64,000 bases of DNA, from NCBI RefSeq assembly GCF_900106925.1, contig NZ_FNNZ01000020.1, positions 35,554 through 99,553 of the forward strand. Reading direction: 5' to 3'. The position numbers and the translations under genes were made by a program. Every line of letters begins with the position of its first letter. Position 1 is the stretch's first letter. Origin of the DNA: Thiocapsa roseopersicina. Lineage in GTDB: Bacteria; Pseudomonadota; Gammaproteobacteria; Chromatiales; Chromatiaceae. This document shows, one piece after another, positions 18,054-28,089 of this stretch. The notes beneath the pieces were generated by a model, which was not told the origin of the DNA, ran no database searches, and was given only the letters and a program-made list of their open reading frames with translations.

Positions 18054-19904
18054 CTACTTCAGCTGCGCGACCGAGAGCTTGCGCAGCGTGGCCCGCCGTT
18101 TGACGTAATGCTCGTCCATGCGTCCGATGATGCCGTCGAGGAAACGGACGGTCTCGACGATGTTCGGCCCCTTGTTCAGCATGGCGCATTCGGCCTGGAT
18201 GCTCATGGCGGCGTCCGAGACCTCCGCGCGCGACGGTGCTCCCTTTTTGGCCATGCCCTCGAGGATCTGGGTGGCCCAGATCACCGGGATATGCGCCGCC
18301 TCGCAGAGCCAAAGGATCTCCTGCTGGACCTCGGAGAGGCGCTCGAAGCCGACTTCGACCGCCAGGTCACCTCGCGCGATCATGATGCCCACGGGCGGCG
18401 AGTTGAGACTCGCGAGCAGGATGCGGGGGAGGTTCTCGAAGGCCTGACGGTTCTCGATTTTGAGCACGACTCCGAGACGGTTGGCACCGAGTCGGTAGAG
18501 CGCGTCGTGCAGACGCTCGACATCTTCGGGTCCGCGGACAAAGGAGAGGGCGACCATGTCCGCAAATCGCACTACTGCCGGGAGGTCCTCCAGGTCCTTG
18601 TCGGTCAGAGCGGACATCTCGAGCGCGGTATCGGGGAAGTTGATGCCCTTCTCGGCGCGCAGCTTCGCGCCGCGTGGCCCGGTATGGGTAATCTTGACCA
18701 GGATGCGTTGACCGTCGTTTTCCTGGACGAGCCCGCCGATCTTTCCGTCGTCGAACCAGACACGGTGCCCGTGCGCGACCTGCTCGAACGCAGCATCCAG
18801 GGTACAGTGAATCCGTGCGTGCTCGACGATGCGACCGGATGTGTCGCGCTCGGCCTCCCGACCGGGCTCGTCGTGACGGGTCAATATCAGCGTATCGCCG
18901 GGTAGGAGGTAGATGGGGTTGACCACCTCGGGTATGCCCACGATGCGTCCCGCTCCGACCGACTCGCCGTTGCGCAGTCCCGTCACCGGGGTCTCGTCCT
19001 CGATGTAGGCCGTTCGCTCGGTTTCGGCGATGAATGATCGATCGAGCATCTCGACGATCTTGAGCTCATGACTCTGACTGCGCGCGTCGGTCAGGCCGAT
19101 GTGATCGCCGACTGCAAGTCTCTCGAGCAGATCGCCCTCGATCCGGAGGGCAAAGCGAATGTCGCCGGGGGTCGGCTCGGCCGCAGACGCCGGAGTCAAC
19201 CAAATGCGAGCTGGCCTGGCGATGCAGCCGAAGACATCGCGATCGGGCGCCAGTCGCTTCACCCGCCCGCTCGCCCGAATGGCTCCCGTGCGGAGCTTCG
19301 GACCGGCTAGGTCGGCCTGCACGCGGCAGTTGCGCCCGACGACGCGCTCTGCGCGGCGCAGGTTTTCCACCATCGCGAACCAGGCATCCGGACCGTCGTG
19401 GGCGCAGTTGATGCGCATGACATCCATCCCGGCAATGAGGAGATCCTGAACCAGTTGGGCATTCGAGGCGGCTTCGCTGGGCATGGTCACCATGATACGA
19501 ACGAATCGGTCCCGCGGCTCGGGACCCAGGAGCGCTCGCGTGTGATCCCGAAGCAACAAGGGTCCGGTACGGAAATCCACAGGCGGCTCCGGCGCCGGAC
19601 CGAGATCCTTGCCGCTGAGCTGCTCGAGGATGGCCATGACCGAGTTGAGGCTCGCCAGGGCATGGGGCTCCAGTATGCCGAGCGAAGAGAGCCCCAAGGC
19701 GCCGAGGTCCTGCTGCAGACTGCGGATGTCGTGTTGACGAATACTGAGATAGTGCAGGAAGTTGCGTGCACTGTCGCGATGGCTGGGCTCGACCTTCTCG
19801 ATCTCGGCGGCGTAGGCTCGCTCGAATTCGACGGCACCCTCGCGGAGGGTGGCGAGTTGGGCGATCGGCCTTTCAAGTTGGCGAGAAGTCGGCGTCGTGG
19901 TCAT
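18054..19904 (-). CDS. Pyruvate kinase family protein with N-terminal extension
   Basis: A 616-residue protein: about 130 residues of helical N-terminal extension, then the pyruvate kinase barrel. Motifs include MVTMPSEAASNAQLVQDLL, MDVMRINCAHDG, DLAGPKLRTGAI, VRFADMVALSFVRGPEDV, MIARGDLAVEVGFERL and WATQILEGMAKKGAPSRAEV. The C-terminal allosteric domain of classical pyruvate kinases is absent, the protein ending soon after the barrel. It probably converts PEP + ADP to pyruvate + ATP, or a related step. The frame would run on into the KAS III relic if the TAG at 18054-18056 were suppressed, so the C-terminus may have been created by a deletion. Confidence 0.85.
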   Translation of the reverse strand: MTTTPTSRQLERPIAQLATLREGAVEFERAYAAEIEKVEPSHRDSARNFLHYLSIRQHDIRSLQQDLGALGLSSLGILEPHALASLNSVMAILEQLSGKDLGPAPEPPVDFRTGPLLLRDHTRALLGPEPRDRFVRIMVTMPSEAASNAQLVQDLLIAGMDVMRINCAHDGPDAWFAMVENLRRAERVVGRNCRVQADLAGPKLRTGAIRASGRVKRLAPDRDVFGCIARPARIWLTPASAAEPTPGDIRFALRIEGDLLERLAVGDHIGLTDARSQSHELKIVEMLDRSFIAETERTAYIEDETPVTGLRNGESVGAGRIVGIPEVVNPIYLLPGDTLILTRHDEPGREAERDTSGRIVEHARIHCTLDAAFEQVAHGHRVWFDDGKIGGLVQENDGQRILVKITHTGPRGAKLRAEKGINFPDTALEMSALTDKDLEDLPAVVRFADMVALSFVRGPEDVERLHDALYRLGANRLGVVLKIENRQAFENLPRILLASLNSPPVGIMIARGDLAVEVGFERLSEVQQEILWLCEAAHIPVIWATQILEGMAKKGAPSRAEVSDAAMSIQAECAMLNKGPNIVETVRFLDGIIGRMDEHYVKRRATLRKLSVAQLK

Positions 19905-20033
19905 GGGGAGAGTGCCTGCGAGGTTGGAATCTGCCGAAAGGTACTTGCCTACGTCTAAAACATACGACGGTTGTGTTGCGGTTGTGTGATCCCGGTGCGC
20001 GTTGCTGCGCTCGGCCTGCCGCGATTGCCGGGT

Positions 20034-21965
20034 CTAGGGTTGATTCGGATGCGTTGTTTGCACCTGCGGGGTTCCCTCGATCCGGATCGAGGTTTCGGAG
20101 CCTGTTCCGCGGGTATCGGGACCGTGCGGTTCCGTAGGCTCCAGTGTCTTGGAGTAAATGGCCACCAGAAAGCCGAGGAGGGTCGAGAGGCCGACGACCG
20201 AACCGCCCTTGAGGTAGGCCTCCGGAAGCATGGTCTCGGCGATCATGGTGAGCATGGCACCCGCGGCCAGTCCTTGCATGACGGCAAAGATCTCGGGGCC
20301 GGCTCCGACAAAGAGTTGGCTTCCGGCCGCGGCACCGATGCCCGTAATCAGCATCAGTCCCGACCACATCAACAAGATCCTTCCGGGAGACATCCCTTGT
20401 CGACGCATGCCCACGGAGCTCGACAGGGCTTCCGGGTAGTTGGACAAGAAGAGACCGACGATCAGCGAGAGGCTGACCGATGCTTGAATCGTGCTGGCGC
20501 CGATGACGAGCGATTCGGGTATGCCGTCAAGTGTGATGCCGAGGAAGATGGCGAGCGGTGCACCCGCGACCTCCCGATGCGCCAGGCTCAGGGCTGCGGC
20601 GGCCGGCAGGGGCTGGCGTGCCGCCAGCGCATGTAACGCCGAGCGACGCCAGCGCTTGGCTTTCTCGTCCGGGAAGTGCTGACGCTCGGTCAAGTAGTCC
20701 GTTGCTTCATGTCCCTCGACGAAGGCGCGAACCCGCTGGGCAAAAACCGGTGCCGTACGGAGCAGCTCGTCGAGATCGGAGCGACGCAGCTCCCAGGCGT
20801 TGGTGTCTTCGGTCGCTACGGCGGTCACGGTGTGACGCGCTCCCGTCAGCATCGACGTGCCGCCGAAGGCGTCGTTCTCGTGAATCGTTTCGGGAACCCG
20901 GTGTCCGGCTTGCGGGTCGATGAGGCTGACCGTGCCATGCTCGATGAAGAACATGCGCCCCGCCGGGTCGTTCCGATGGAAAAAGTGCTCCCCGCGACGA
21001 CGGGTCTTGTAGATGAGCCGGCCGGCGATCAACTCCTGCTCCTCCGGAGGCAGGCCGTGAATCATCGGAAAACGCCGGACTTCGGCAAGACGCTCACGGA
21101 ACAGGTCGCGCTTGCGTTGGACCGGCTGTGCCGGCGGCACTCGACCCGACGAGAGCAGGGTCTGTGCCGCCCGATCCAGCCAGGCTCGCGCTGCTTCCGG
21201 AGCCATGGATTGGCGTTCGACGAGGTATGCGTCCATTTGCTCGCTTCGCAGGAGACGATGCACTCGCTGGTTCAATTCCGGGGAATTGCGGATCAAGGAG
21301 TCGATCGCGGCCTTGGGGATGACCCACAAGGAGGCACCGGTGGCAGCAAGCGCTGCTTCGCTGGTCGGGGCGCCGGTGATGCAGGATAGCCATCCGAATG
21401 CCTCGTTTCTTTGGATCCGCTCGATCGGTCTGCCTTGGTCCGATGGCGCGTAGAGCTCTACCTCCCCGGAGGCGACGATATAGAGTGCATCCGCCGGATC
21501 GCCTGCGAGGTAGATTTCGGCGCCCTTGGCGAGATCCAGGTTTCGGACCGACGGGGCGAGCGCCAGGTAGTCGCGTCGCGCGAGATCGCGGAATAGATCC
21601 GTCCGCCCGATCTGACCGGTGATCTGCTTGACCCGTCGATGTTCTTGGCGGCGCAGGTAGTCGAGGGTGGTCGAGGATTTACGAAGGAATCCGCCGAAGT
21701 CATTGACGACCTGGTTGAGCCCCACGAACAGGAGGCCGCCCAAGATGGCTCCGAGGGCCAAGGCATTGAAGTTGCCCGAATCCAACGCGGATCCGACGAG
21801 ATCGATCGTCAGCGCTGCGAGCAAGGCGCCGCCGCCGAACGCCATGAGGACGGCCGTCGAACGGTCTCCCGGCGTCCAGAACCGGGTCGTCAAGGCACCC
21901 AACGGAAGCGAGCAGGCGCTGATGATGCCCATCCAAAAGGCAGTCCAAGCGATGGAGTCGAGCAT
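20034..21965 (-). CDS. ZIP-like membrane protein interrupted by two cyclic-nucleotide-binding domains
   Basis: A 643-residue protein. Residues 1-95 hold about three membrane helices (FWMGIISACSLPLGALTTRF, VLMAFGGGALLAALTIDLVG, LALGAILGGLLFVGLNQVV). Two cNMP-binding folds follow: about 125-245 (VRNLDLAKGAEIYLAGDPAD, GEVELYAPSDQGRPIERI) and about 300-420 (RRGEHFFHRNDPAGRMFFIE, HTVTAVATEDTNAW). Residues 460-630 hold four or more helices with ITLDGIPESLVIGAS and MIAETMLPEAY, which resemble metal-site helices 4 and 5 of ZIP transporters but lack the usual histidines. This may be a metal or other ion permease gated by a cytosolic ligand; function is inference. It is a single-gene unit. Confidence 0.75.
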   Translation of the reverse strand: MLDSIAWTAFWMGIISACSLPLGALTTRFWTPGDRSTAVLMAFGGGALLAALTIDLVGSALDSGNFNALALGAILGGLLFVGLNQVVNDFGGFLRKSSTTLDYLRRQEHRRVKQITGQIGRTDLFRDLARRDYLALAPSVRNLDLAKGAEIYLAGDPADALYIVASGEVELYAPSDQGRPIERIQRNEAFGWLSCITGAPTSEAALAATGASLWVIPKAAIDSLIRNSPELNQRVHRLLRSEQMDAYLVERQSMAPEAARAWLDRAAQTLLSSGRVPPAQPVQRKRDLFRERLAEVRRFPMIHGLPPEEQELIAGRLIYKTRRRGEHFFHRNDPAGRMFFIEHGTVSLIDPQAGHRVPETIHENDAFGGTSMLTGARHTVTAVATEDTNAWELRRSDLDELLRTAPVFAQRVRAFVEGHEATDYLTERQHFPDEKAKRWRRSALHALAARQPLPAAAALSLAHREVAGAPLAIFLGITLDGIPESLVIGASTIQASVSLSLIVGLFLSNYPEALSSSVGMRRQGMSPGRILLMWSGLMLITGIGAAAGSQLFVGAGPEIFAVMQGLAAGAMLTMIAETMLPEAYLKGGSVVGLSTLLGFLVAIYSKTLEPTEPHGPDTRGTGSETSIRIEGTPQVQTTHPNQP

Positions 21966-22078
21966 GGTCCTCGGCCTCGGATAAGCGCTTTTCGACGCCG
22001 GCAGGTTGTTCCCGGCGCAGCGACCTGTGCGGGTTGCGGCCGTTCCCGGGGGCCGAGCGCGACCTCCGGCCGGGGTCG

Positions 22079-22741
22079 TTAGGCGGCAGGGACAAGATGG
22101 TCGGGTGCGCCGTTGCCTTTCAGGAGGCGTGCGAGGCGCTTTTTGAGCTTCGGCATCGTGAACAGCATGCCGAGGCTGTGTTTGCGTGCGTCCTTGACCA
22201 GCGTGGAGGGGTCGAAATAGGCCTTTGCGTTCTCGACGGACAGCACGAAGGGCGGTTGGCCTTCACGCGCCAGGACATAGCTCATGATCAGGGAGCCGGT
22301 GCGGTGGTTGCCTTCGATAAAGAGCTGTGGACGACTCAGGATGTAGACGTAGACACCGGCCGCGCGAAACCAGACCTTGTCCTCCCGGTGATGCGCAAGC
22401 CATTCCATCAAGCCGCCGATGCCGGCACCCTCCTGCTCGTAGAAGTGCTGCTCGGTCGAGGCGATGTGGTTGGAAAACTCTCGGCGCTTTTCGACATCCT
22501 GACCACACAGCACGCAGGTATTGAGCTCCAGTAGCCATTGCGACTGTCCGACCTTGAAGGGGTCAAGCCCGCTCGCCAAGGCGTCGTCGACCATTCGGTA
22601 GCCAGCCATCATGTTCCGGAGCACCAGGTCCGTCAACGGATCCCTGGGTGTGCTCAGGGTCAGGTTGATCCGGTCGAAATCGGCCTGTACGGCGCGCAGA
22701 GACGCCTCGATCGCGGTCAGGTTCAGACGCAAGGGTTCCAT
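22079..22741 (-). CDS. Fic-fold-like protein with degenerate catalytic motif
   Basis: A 220-residue protein from the ATG at 22741. Residues 139-150 (QLFIEGNHRTGS) align with the Fic motif HxFx(D/E)GNxRxxR, but the catalytic histidine is Gln139 and the last arginine is Ser150. A CVLCG pair occurs at residues 76-80. The preceding helix and following LIMSYVLAREG fit the Fic fold. True Fic enzymes transfer AMP or similar groups; without the histidine, activity is doubtful. It follows the PstS lipoprotein gene by 134 bp on the same strand, so it may be the last gene of the pst unit. Confidence 0.6.
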   Translation of the reverse strand: MEPLRLNLTAIEASLRAVQADFDRINLTLSTPRDPLTDLVLRNMMAGYRMVDDALASGLDPFKVGQSQWLLELNTCVLCGQDVEKRREFSNHIASTEQHFYEQEGAGIGGLMEWLAHHREDKVWFRAAGVYVYILSRPQLFIEGNHRTGSLIMSYVLAREGQPPFVLSVENAKAYFDPSTLVKDARKHSLGMLFTMPKLKKRLARLLKGNGAPDHLVPAA

Positions 22742-22875
22742 GGCGCGATCTCCGGAGTGGGAACGGCCGGCCGCGCCGGCGCTGGAGCCGGGGGTTGCGC
22801 GAGACGGCTGATGTGCGGCGCGGGGCGCGCGCCTCGGGTCGTCGACGGATCCATCCCTGGATCGACCTGCTCCGC

Positions 22876-23943
22876 CTAGCGGATCGTTTCGAGGGCGCGC
22901 GTCGCTGCAGCGACGATGTTGGGCGGAAGCGGAATGTAGCCCAGCGCCTCGGCGACCGGCTGTCCATCGTTCAGGGCCCAAGTCAGGGCCGCCTTGAGCG
23001 CCGTCGCCTTCTCCGATTCCGGGTACTCCCCATAGAGCAACAGCCAAGACAGACTCACGATGGGGTAGGCATCCGGTGCCTCGGGATCCGGAACGAAGAG
23101 TCGCAGATCCTCGGGCATGTCGGCCGTCGCTGCCGCTTCGAGTGTGCGCCGACCGCTCGCGGCATCCGGCTGGACGAAGTTGCCGGCTTGATTCTGCAAG
23201 GTCGCCATCGGCAGTCCCAAGCGCTTTGCAAAGAAGTATTCGACGTAGCCGATCGAGCCGTGGCTGATCTTGATCTTGTGCGCGACCCCTTCGTTGCCGG
23301 TCCCTGTCATGGCGCCGCCCGGCCAATCGAGTAGGGTTCCGACTCCGGGGCCCTCGTTGCGCCAAGCCGGCTTGATGGTGCCGAGATGATTGGTGAAGAC
23401 GAAGGTGGTGCCGGAGCTGTCGCGGCGTACCACCGTCTGGATCAGCTTCGAGGGAATCTCGAGGTGCGGATTGGCCGCGACGATCCGGGGGTCATCCCAC
23501 TTCCAAATCTTGCCCTTGAAGATGTCGACGTAGACGTCTCGGGGTAGACGCAGCTCCCCGTCGATCCCAGGCAGGTTGTAGGCGAGCACCACCATGCCGG
23601 CGGTGACCGGGATCAGCGTGGCGCCGCGGTCCACTTGGGCGATCTGCTCGTCCGTCATCGCCGAGTCGCTGGCGCCGAAGTCGACCGTCTCGGCGATGAA
23701 GCGTTCGACGCCCTCGCCGCTGCCCACGCCTTCGTAGCTGAAGCGCGCCGCGGATTGCTCCGTGTTGTAACGACGAAGCCACTCTTGGTAGAGCGGCTCG
23801 GGGAAGGTCGCACCCGCCCCCGTGATCTGTAGCCCGGTCGGGGACTCCGTCGTCGTGTCGGTCGATTCTCCACCGCACGCCGCCAACAGCATGGAGATCA
23901 AGACCGCCGAAGCAGCGCGCGCGACCCCAATAAACCTCGTCAT
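22876..23943 (-). CDS. PstS-family phosphate-binding lipoprotein
   Basis: A 355-residue PstS-family binding protein from the ATG at 23943. The signal ISMLLAACG has a lipobox with the lipidated Cys23, so it is anchored to a membrane rather than free like the PstS at 26953. Mature-protein motifs are ITGAGATFPEPLYQEWL, VDFGASDSAMTDEQI, RDSSGTTFVFTNHLG and SLSWLLLYGEYP. It lies 71 bp after pstB, where many gammaproteobacteria instead have phoU. It probably delivers phosphate to the same PstCAB permease, perhaps with different affinity. Confidence 0.9.
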   Translation of the reverse strand: MTRFIGVARAASAVLISMLLAACGGESTDTTTESPTGLQITGAGATFPEPLYQEWLRRYNTEQSAARFSYEGVGSGEGVERFIAETVDFGASDSAMTDEQIAQVDRGATLIPVTAGMVVLAYNLPGIDGELRLPRDVYVDIFKGKIWKWDDPRIVAANPHLEIPSKLIQTVVRRDSSGTTFVFTNHLGTIKPAWRNEGPGVGTLLDWPGGAMTGTGNEGVAHKIKISHGSIGYVEYFFAKRLGLPMATLQNQAGNFVQPDAASGRRTLEAAATADMPEDLRLFVPDPEAPDAYPIVSLSWLLLYGEYPESEKATALKAALTWALNDGQPVAEALGYIPLPPNIVAAATRALETIR

Positions 23944-24014
23944 GGCCCGTCCTCGTGAACTGAAGGTGATGTGCCGGTCGCGGCGCCCGCACGGGCTGGG
24001 CCCCGGCGGCCGGA

Positions 24015-24845
24015 TCAGCTGAACTCGCCCGAGACGTATTGCTTGGTGAGCTCCTCTTGGGGGTCCTGGAAGATTTGGCGGGTCTCGCCCATCTCCACCA
24101 GATAGCCGGTCCGGCCACCCCCGGAGATGTCCACGCCGAAGAAGGCCGTGGTATCGGCCACGCGGGTTGCCTGCTGCATGTTGTGCGTCACCAGGGCGAC
24201 CGTGTAACGTTCCTTGAGCTCGAGCATGAGCTGCTCGACCTGGCGGGTCGCGATGGGGTCGAGAGCGGAGCAGGGCTCGTCCATCAAGAGGACATCCGGC
24301 TCCGTGGCGATCGCCCGGGCGATGCACAGGCGCTGCTGTTGACCGCCGGACAGGGACAGGCCGCTCTTGTTGAGCTTGTCCTTGACCTCTTTCCAGAGTG
24401 CGGCGCGCTCCAGGGCCTTCTGCACACGTTCCTCCACGTCGCCTTTGTAGCGGTTCAGGCGCAGCCCGAAGGCGACGTTGTCGTAGATGCTCATCGAGAA
24501 GGGATTCGGCTGCTGGAAGACCATGCCGATGTATCGACGGACCACCACCGGGTCGACCGTTTTGCCGTAGACGTCCTGCCCGTGATACTTGACGTGTCCC
24601 TCGAACCGGAAGCTCGGGATGAGATCGTTCATCCGATTCAGGCTGCGCAGCACCGTACTCTTGCCGCAGCCGGACGGGCCGATAAAGCCGGTGATCTTGC
24701 CCTTCTCGATCGGGACATGGCTGTTGCGCACGGCGAGAAAATCGCCGTAGAAGACCTTCTGCAGTTGGCAGTCGATCACCGCGTCGCCGATCGGGGAGAA
24801 GGCCGCCGCCCTAGGCGCCATTGCTTCTGCCGTTGCGCTCATCAC
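24015..24845 (-). CDS. pstB: Phosphate ABC transporter ATP-binding protein
   Basis: A 276-residue ABC ATPase of the phosphate importer. Motifs are Walker [10 protein letters not shown], the ABC signature [14 protein letters not shown], Walker [14 protein letters not shown] and the switch histidine in [10 protein letters not shown]. The C-terminal [16 protein letters not shown] is characteristic of PstB. It energises PstC/PstA on the cytoplasmic face of the inner membrane. It begins 17 bp after pstA. Confidence 0.97.
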   Translation of the reverse strand: MMSATAEAMAPRAAAFSPIGDAVIDCQLQKVFYGDFLAVRNSHVPIEKGKITGFIGPSGCGKSTVLRSLNRMNDLIPSFRFEGHVKYHGQDVYGKTVDPVVVRRYIGMVFQQPNPFSMSIYDNVAFGLRLNRYKGDVEERVQKALERAALWKEVKDKLNKSGLSLSGGQQQRLCIARAIATEPDVLLMDEPCSALDPIATRQVEQLMLELKERYTVALVTHNMQQATRVADTTAFFGVDISGGGRTGYLVEMGETRQIFQDPQEELTKQYVSGEFS

Positions 24846-24862
24846 TGATACCTCGGAATGGG

Positions 24863-25753
24863 TTACACCTTGGACTGCCCGATGAGGCGCGCCAGGATAT
24901 TGAAGACAAGGACGATGAGAACCAGCACCAAGGAGGCGGCCCAGGCCAACTCGATCTGGTTGTCGAAGGGCATGGAGGAGAAGTTGTAGATGAGGATGGA
25001 CAACGAGGCGGTCGGCTCCATCAGCTCCGACATGAAGTAGTTGCTGAAGAGTGCGGTGAAGAGCAGCGGCGCGGACTCGCCCGCCGCGCCGGCCACCGCC
25101 AACATGACGCCGGTCAGGATGCCGGGCAGGCCGGTCGGCAGCACCACCTTCCAGATCACCTGACTGCGGGTGCAGCCCATGCCGTAGGCGGCATCCGTCA
25201 TCTTTTTGGGCACCTGCTTCATGGACTCCTCGGCGGCCAGTACCACCGTCGGCAGCATGAGCACCGCCAAGGCGACGCCGCCGGCAACCGCCGAGTAGCC
25301 GAAGTTGATGACCAGCACGGCGTAGGTGAAGACACCCGCCAGGATCGAGGGGAAGCCGGTGAGGGTCTTGGCCACGAAGCGCGAGGTCCCGGCCAACGGG
25401 CTGTGGGGGTCGAGGATCGCCAGGTAGATGGCCGCGAGTAGACCGATCGGGACACTGATGGCGGTTGCGATGGCGACCATCACCAACGTGCCGATGATGG
25501 CGTTGGCAAAGCCGCCGCCCATCTCGAAGCCGGCCGGCGGCAGCGCGGTCAGGGCCTCGATGTCCAAACGGGCGCCGCCTTCGGCCACCAACATGATGAT
25601 GACCGAGAAGAGCGGGATGCTGCCGAGGATGGCGATCCCCCAGGTCAAGCCCGTCAGGACTCCGCTGGTGAGTGCCCGCAGCTCGAAGGGTCGGCGCTCC
25701 AGGCTCAGGCGCTGCGACTCTTGTGGCCGCGATGTCAGGTCGATGTCGCTCAT
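24863..25753 (-). CDS. pstA: Phosphate ABC transporter permease
   Basis: A 296-residue inner-membrane permease with about six transmembrane helices ([69 protein letters not shown]). The EAA-type loop [24 protein letters not shown] contacts PstB. Its start codon overlaps the pstC stop (ATGA), so translation is probably coupled. Partner of PstC in the phosphate channel. Confidence 0.95.
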   Translation of the reverse strand: MSDIDLTSRPQESQRLSLERRPFELRALTSGVLTGLTWGIAILGSIPLFSVIIMLVAEGGARLDIEALTALPPAGFEMGGGFANAIIGTLVMVAIATAISVPIGLLAAIYLAILDPHSPLAGTSRFVAKTLTGFPSILAGVFTYAVLVINFGYSAVAGGVALAVLMLPTVVLAAEESMKQVPKKMTDAAYGMGCTRSQVIWKVVLPTGLPGILTGVMLAVAGAAGESAPLLFTALFSNYFMSELMEPTASLSILIYNFSSMPFDNQIELAWAASLVLVLIVLVFNILARLIGQSKV

Positions 25754-26727
25754 GTCTTGCCCTCGAACTTGCGGACCGTGTATTGCTGGATGCCCAACCC
25801 GACGATGTTGACGATCAGCGTGATCAAGAGGAGCACCACGGCGGCATACATGAGCGCCTGGACCTCGATCTGGCCGGCCTCCGGGAAGCTCGAGGCCAGG
25901 AGCGAGGCCAGGGTGTTGGCCGGTGCGAACAACGACAGATTGATCTGGTTGCTGTTGCCGATGAGCATCGCCAGCGCCATGGTCTCGCCGAGCGCGCGTC
26001 CGAAGCCCAGCACCAGTGCAGCCAAGATCCCGGAGGAGGCGGTCGGCAGCATCACCTTGAGGATGGCTTCCCAGCGTGTCGTGCCCATCCCGTAGGCGGC
26101 TTCCTTGACCTTGTAGGGGATGCGCCGGAAGGCATCGACCGTGATGGCGGCGACCGTCGGCAGGATCATGATGGCAAGCACCAAGGCCGCGGGCGCCATG
26201 CCCGGACCGCTCAGCTCGGTGCCGAAGATCGGGATAAAGCCGAGCTCGCTATGCAGCCATTCGGCCACGGGGCGCAGCATCGGGATGACGACATAGATGC
26301 CCCAGAGGCCGTAGACCACGGATGGGATCGCGGCGAGCAGCTCGACGATGGTCCGGAAGACCGCGGCGAGCCGGGCATGGATGAAGTCTTGCGTGAGAAA
26401 GATGGCGATGGCGACCCCGAAGGTCCCGCCGAGGATCAAGGCCAGGAAGGAGCTGTAGAGGGTTCCCCAGATCTCGGGCAGGACGCCGAATTCCTGTGTG
26501 CCGACGTTCCAGGTCGTGCCCGAGACGAAGCTCAGGCCATGCTGAGCCATGGCCGGCAATGCCAGTCCGCCGATCTCCCAGAGGATGTAGAGGATCAGGA
26601 CGACAATCAGGGCCGCGCAGGAGAGCGCGATGATGCGAAAGATCGAATCGGCAAGATAGTCGCCTCCGGAGGGGGGTCCGGAGACACTGCTTGCCGAGTC
26701 GGCATGCTGGAATGGATTCACGGCCAT
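25750..26727 (-). CDS. pstC: Phosphate ABC transporter permease
   Basis: A 325-residue permease with about six membrane helices and the EAA loop [20 protein letters not shown]. The sequences [20 protein letters not shown] and [16 protein letters not shown] are typical of PstC. It forms the phosphate channel with PstA. The N-terminal 30 residues are cytoplasmic and rich in Ser/Asp. It is separated from pstS by 225 bp in which I see no gene. Confidence 0.95.
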   Translation of the reverse strand: MAVNPFQHADSASSVSGPPSGGDYLADSIFRIIALSCAALIVVLILYILWEIGGLALPAMAQHGLSFVSGTTWNVGTQEFGVLPEIWGTLYSSFLALILGGTFGVAIAIFLTQDFIHARLAAVFRTIVELLAAIPSVVYGLWGIYVVIPMLRPVAEWLHSELGFIPIFGTELSGPGMAPAALVLAIMILPTVAAITVDAFRRIPYKVKEAAYGMGTTRWEAILKVMLPTASSGILAALVLGFGRALGETMALAMLIGNSNQINLSLFAPANTLASLLASSFPEAGQIEVQALMYAAVVLLLITLIVNIVGLGIQQYTVRKFEGKT

Positions 26728-26952
26728 GGGTTTGACTCTGCCTGGATGTGCGTCGATCGGAAGGAAGGACCGGCGGTCTGCTCAGCCTTGCCGGGCGGAT
26801 CGGATGCGGTGGCTCCATCCGTCCGGATCGCCTGTGACGGCGAACCGGACGGAGGATCCGCACGGGCGCTCATGCCGGTTCACCCCATGTCGACCGGCGC
26901 GCCCCATCCCCCCGAAATGCTCCGAAGCCCCGGGTCCAGTCGTGCTGACGGA

Positions 26953-28008
26953 CTACTGGATCAGCGCAGAGACCTCACGGACCTTCTCGACCACATTCGC
27001 GGGCAGCGGGATGTAGCCCATCGAATCGGCACTCTTCTGACCCTCGGTCAGGACGTACTCGACCAGGTCACGCGCCACCTTGGCCTTCTCGGCGTCCTGG
27101 GTCTCCGGGAAGAGCAGCCAGGTGTAGCTGACGATGGGGTAGGCGTCATCGCCCGCCGGGTCCATGATCCAGGCGCGCAGATCCGGGACGTTCGAGCCCG
27201 GTAGATTGCCGGCGGGGAACTCGGCGGTCGCCAATGCGGCCGCGCCTGTCTCGGCGCCGGCTGCCACGAAGGTGCCGGATTGGTTCTCGAGCACCGCCGA
27301 CGGGGCCTTGGTCAACTTCGCGAAACCGTACTCGATATAGCCGATCGAGCCCGGGGTCTGCTTGACGGTGGCCGTGACGCCGTCGTTCTTGGGCGCCTTC
27401 ACGAACTTGGTGCTCTTCGGCCATTGCGGGGACTTTTCCTGGCCGATGCTCGTCTTGAACGACTCGCTGATCTCGGCCAGATGGCCGGTGAAGACGTAGG
27501 TCGTGCCGGACGAGTCGGAACGGACCACCACCGTGATCTCTTGATCCGGCAGCTCGACGCCCGGGTTGGCTGCGGCGATCTGCGGATCGTTCCACTTGGT
27601 GATCTCGCCCGAGAAGATGGCCGGATAGACGTCGCGCGGCAGCTTGAGCTCGTCGACGCCCTTGAGGTTGTAGGTCAGGACGATCTCGCCCGCGGTTACG
27701 GGGAGCAACACGACGCCGTTCTTGACCTGCGCGATCTCCTCGTCGCTCATGGCGGCGTCGCTGCCCGCGAAGTCCACGACCTGGTTGACGAAGTCCTGAA
27801 TCCCGGCGCCGCTGCCCTTGGATTGGTAGTCGACCCGCACGCCTTTGTTCGCGGCGCTGAAGTCCTTGAACCACTTGGCGTAGATTGGCGCGGGGAAGCT
27901 CGCGCCGGAGCCCATGAGCTTGACGTCTGCGAACGCAGCGGGCGAGAAGGCGACTGCCGACAGGCAACCGGCCGCGATTGCGGTTTTCAAGAGCGACGAG
28001 AGTGACAT
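26953..28008 (-). CDS. pstS: Periplasmic phosphate-binding protein
   Basis: A 351-residue PstS with a cleavable Sec signal (LKTAIAAGCLSAVAFSPAAFA). Mature motifs are VKLMGSGASFPAPIYAKWF, SKGSGAGIQDF, VDFAGSDAAMSDEEI, RSDSSGTTYVFTGHL and SYTWLLFPE. It binds phosphate and hands it to PstCAB. It is the first gene of the pst unit and lies behind Pho-box-like repeats at 28090-28118. Confidence 0.96.
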   Translation of the reverse strand: MSLSSLLKTAIAAGCLSAVAFSPAAFADVKLMGSGASFPAPIYAKWFKDFSAANKGVRVDYQSKGSGAGIQDFVNQVVDFAGSDAAMSDEEIAQVKNGVVLLPVTAGEIVLTYNLKGVDELKLPRDVYPAIFSGEITKWNDPQIAAANPGVELPDQEITVVVRSDSSGTTYVFTGHLAEISESFKTSIGQEKSPQWPKSTKFVKAPKNDGVTATVKQTPGSIGYIEYGFAKLTKAPSAVLENQSGTFVAAGAETGAAALATAEFPAGNLPGSNVPDLRAWIMDPAGDDAYPIVSYTWLLFPETQDAEKAKVARDLVEYVLTEGQKSADSMGYIPLPANVVEKVREVSALIQ

Positions 28009-28089
28009 GAGGGCGGTTCTCCAGGAGCGATCGGGATCGGAGGTGGCGGTTTATCCGTCTTAATTCTCTCGGAGATTGCTGCCGAACGC

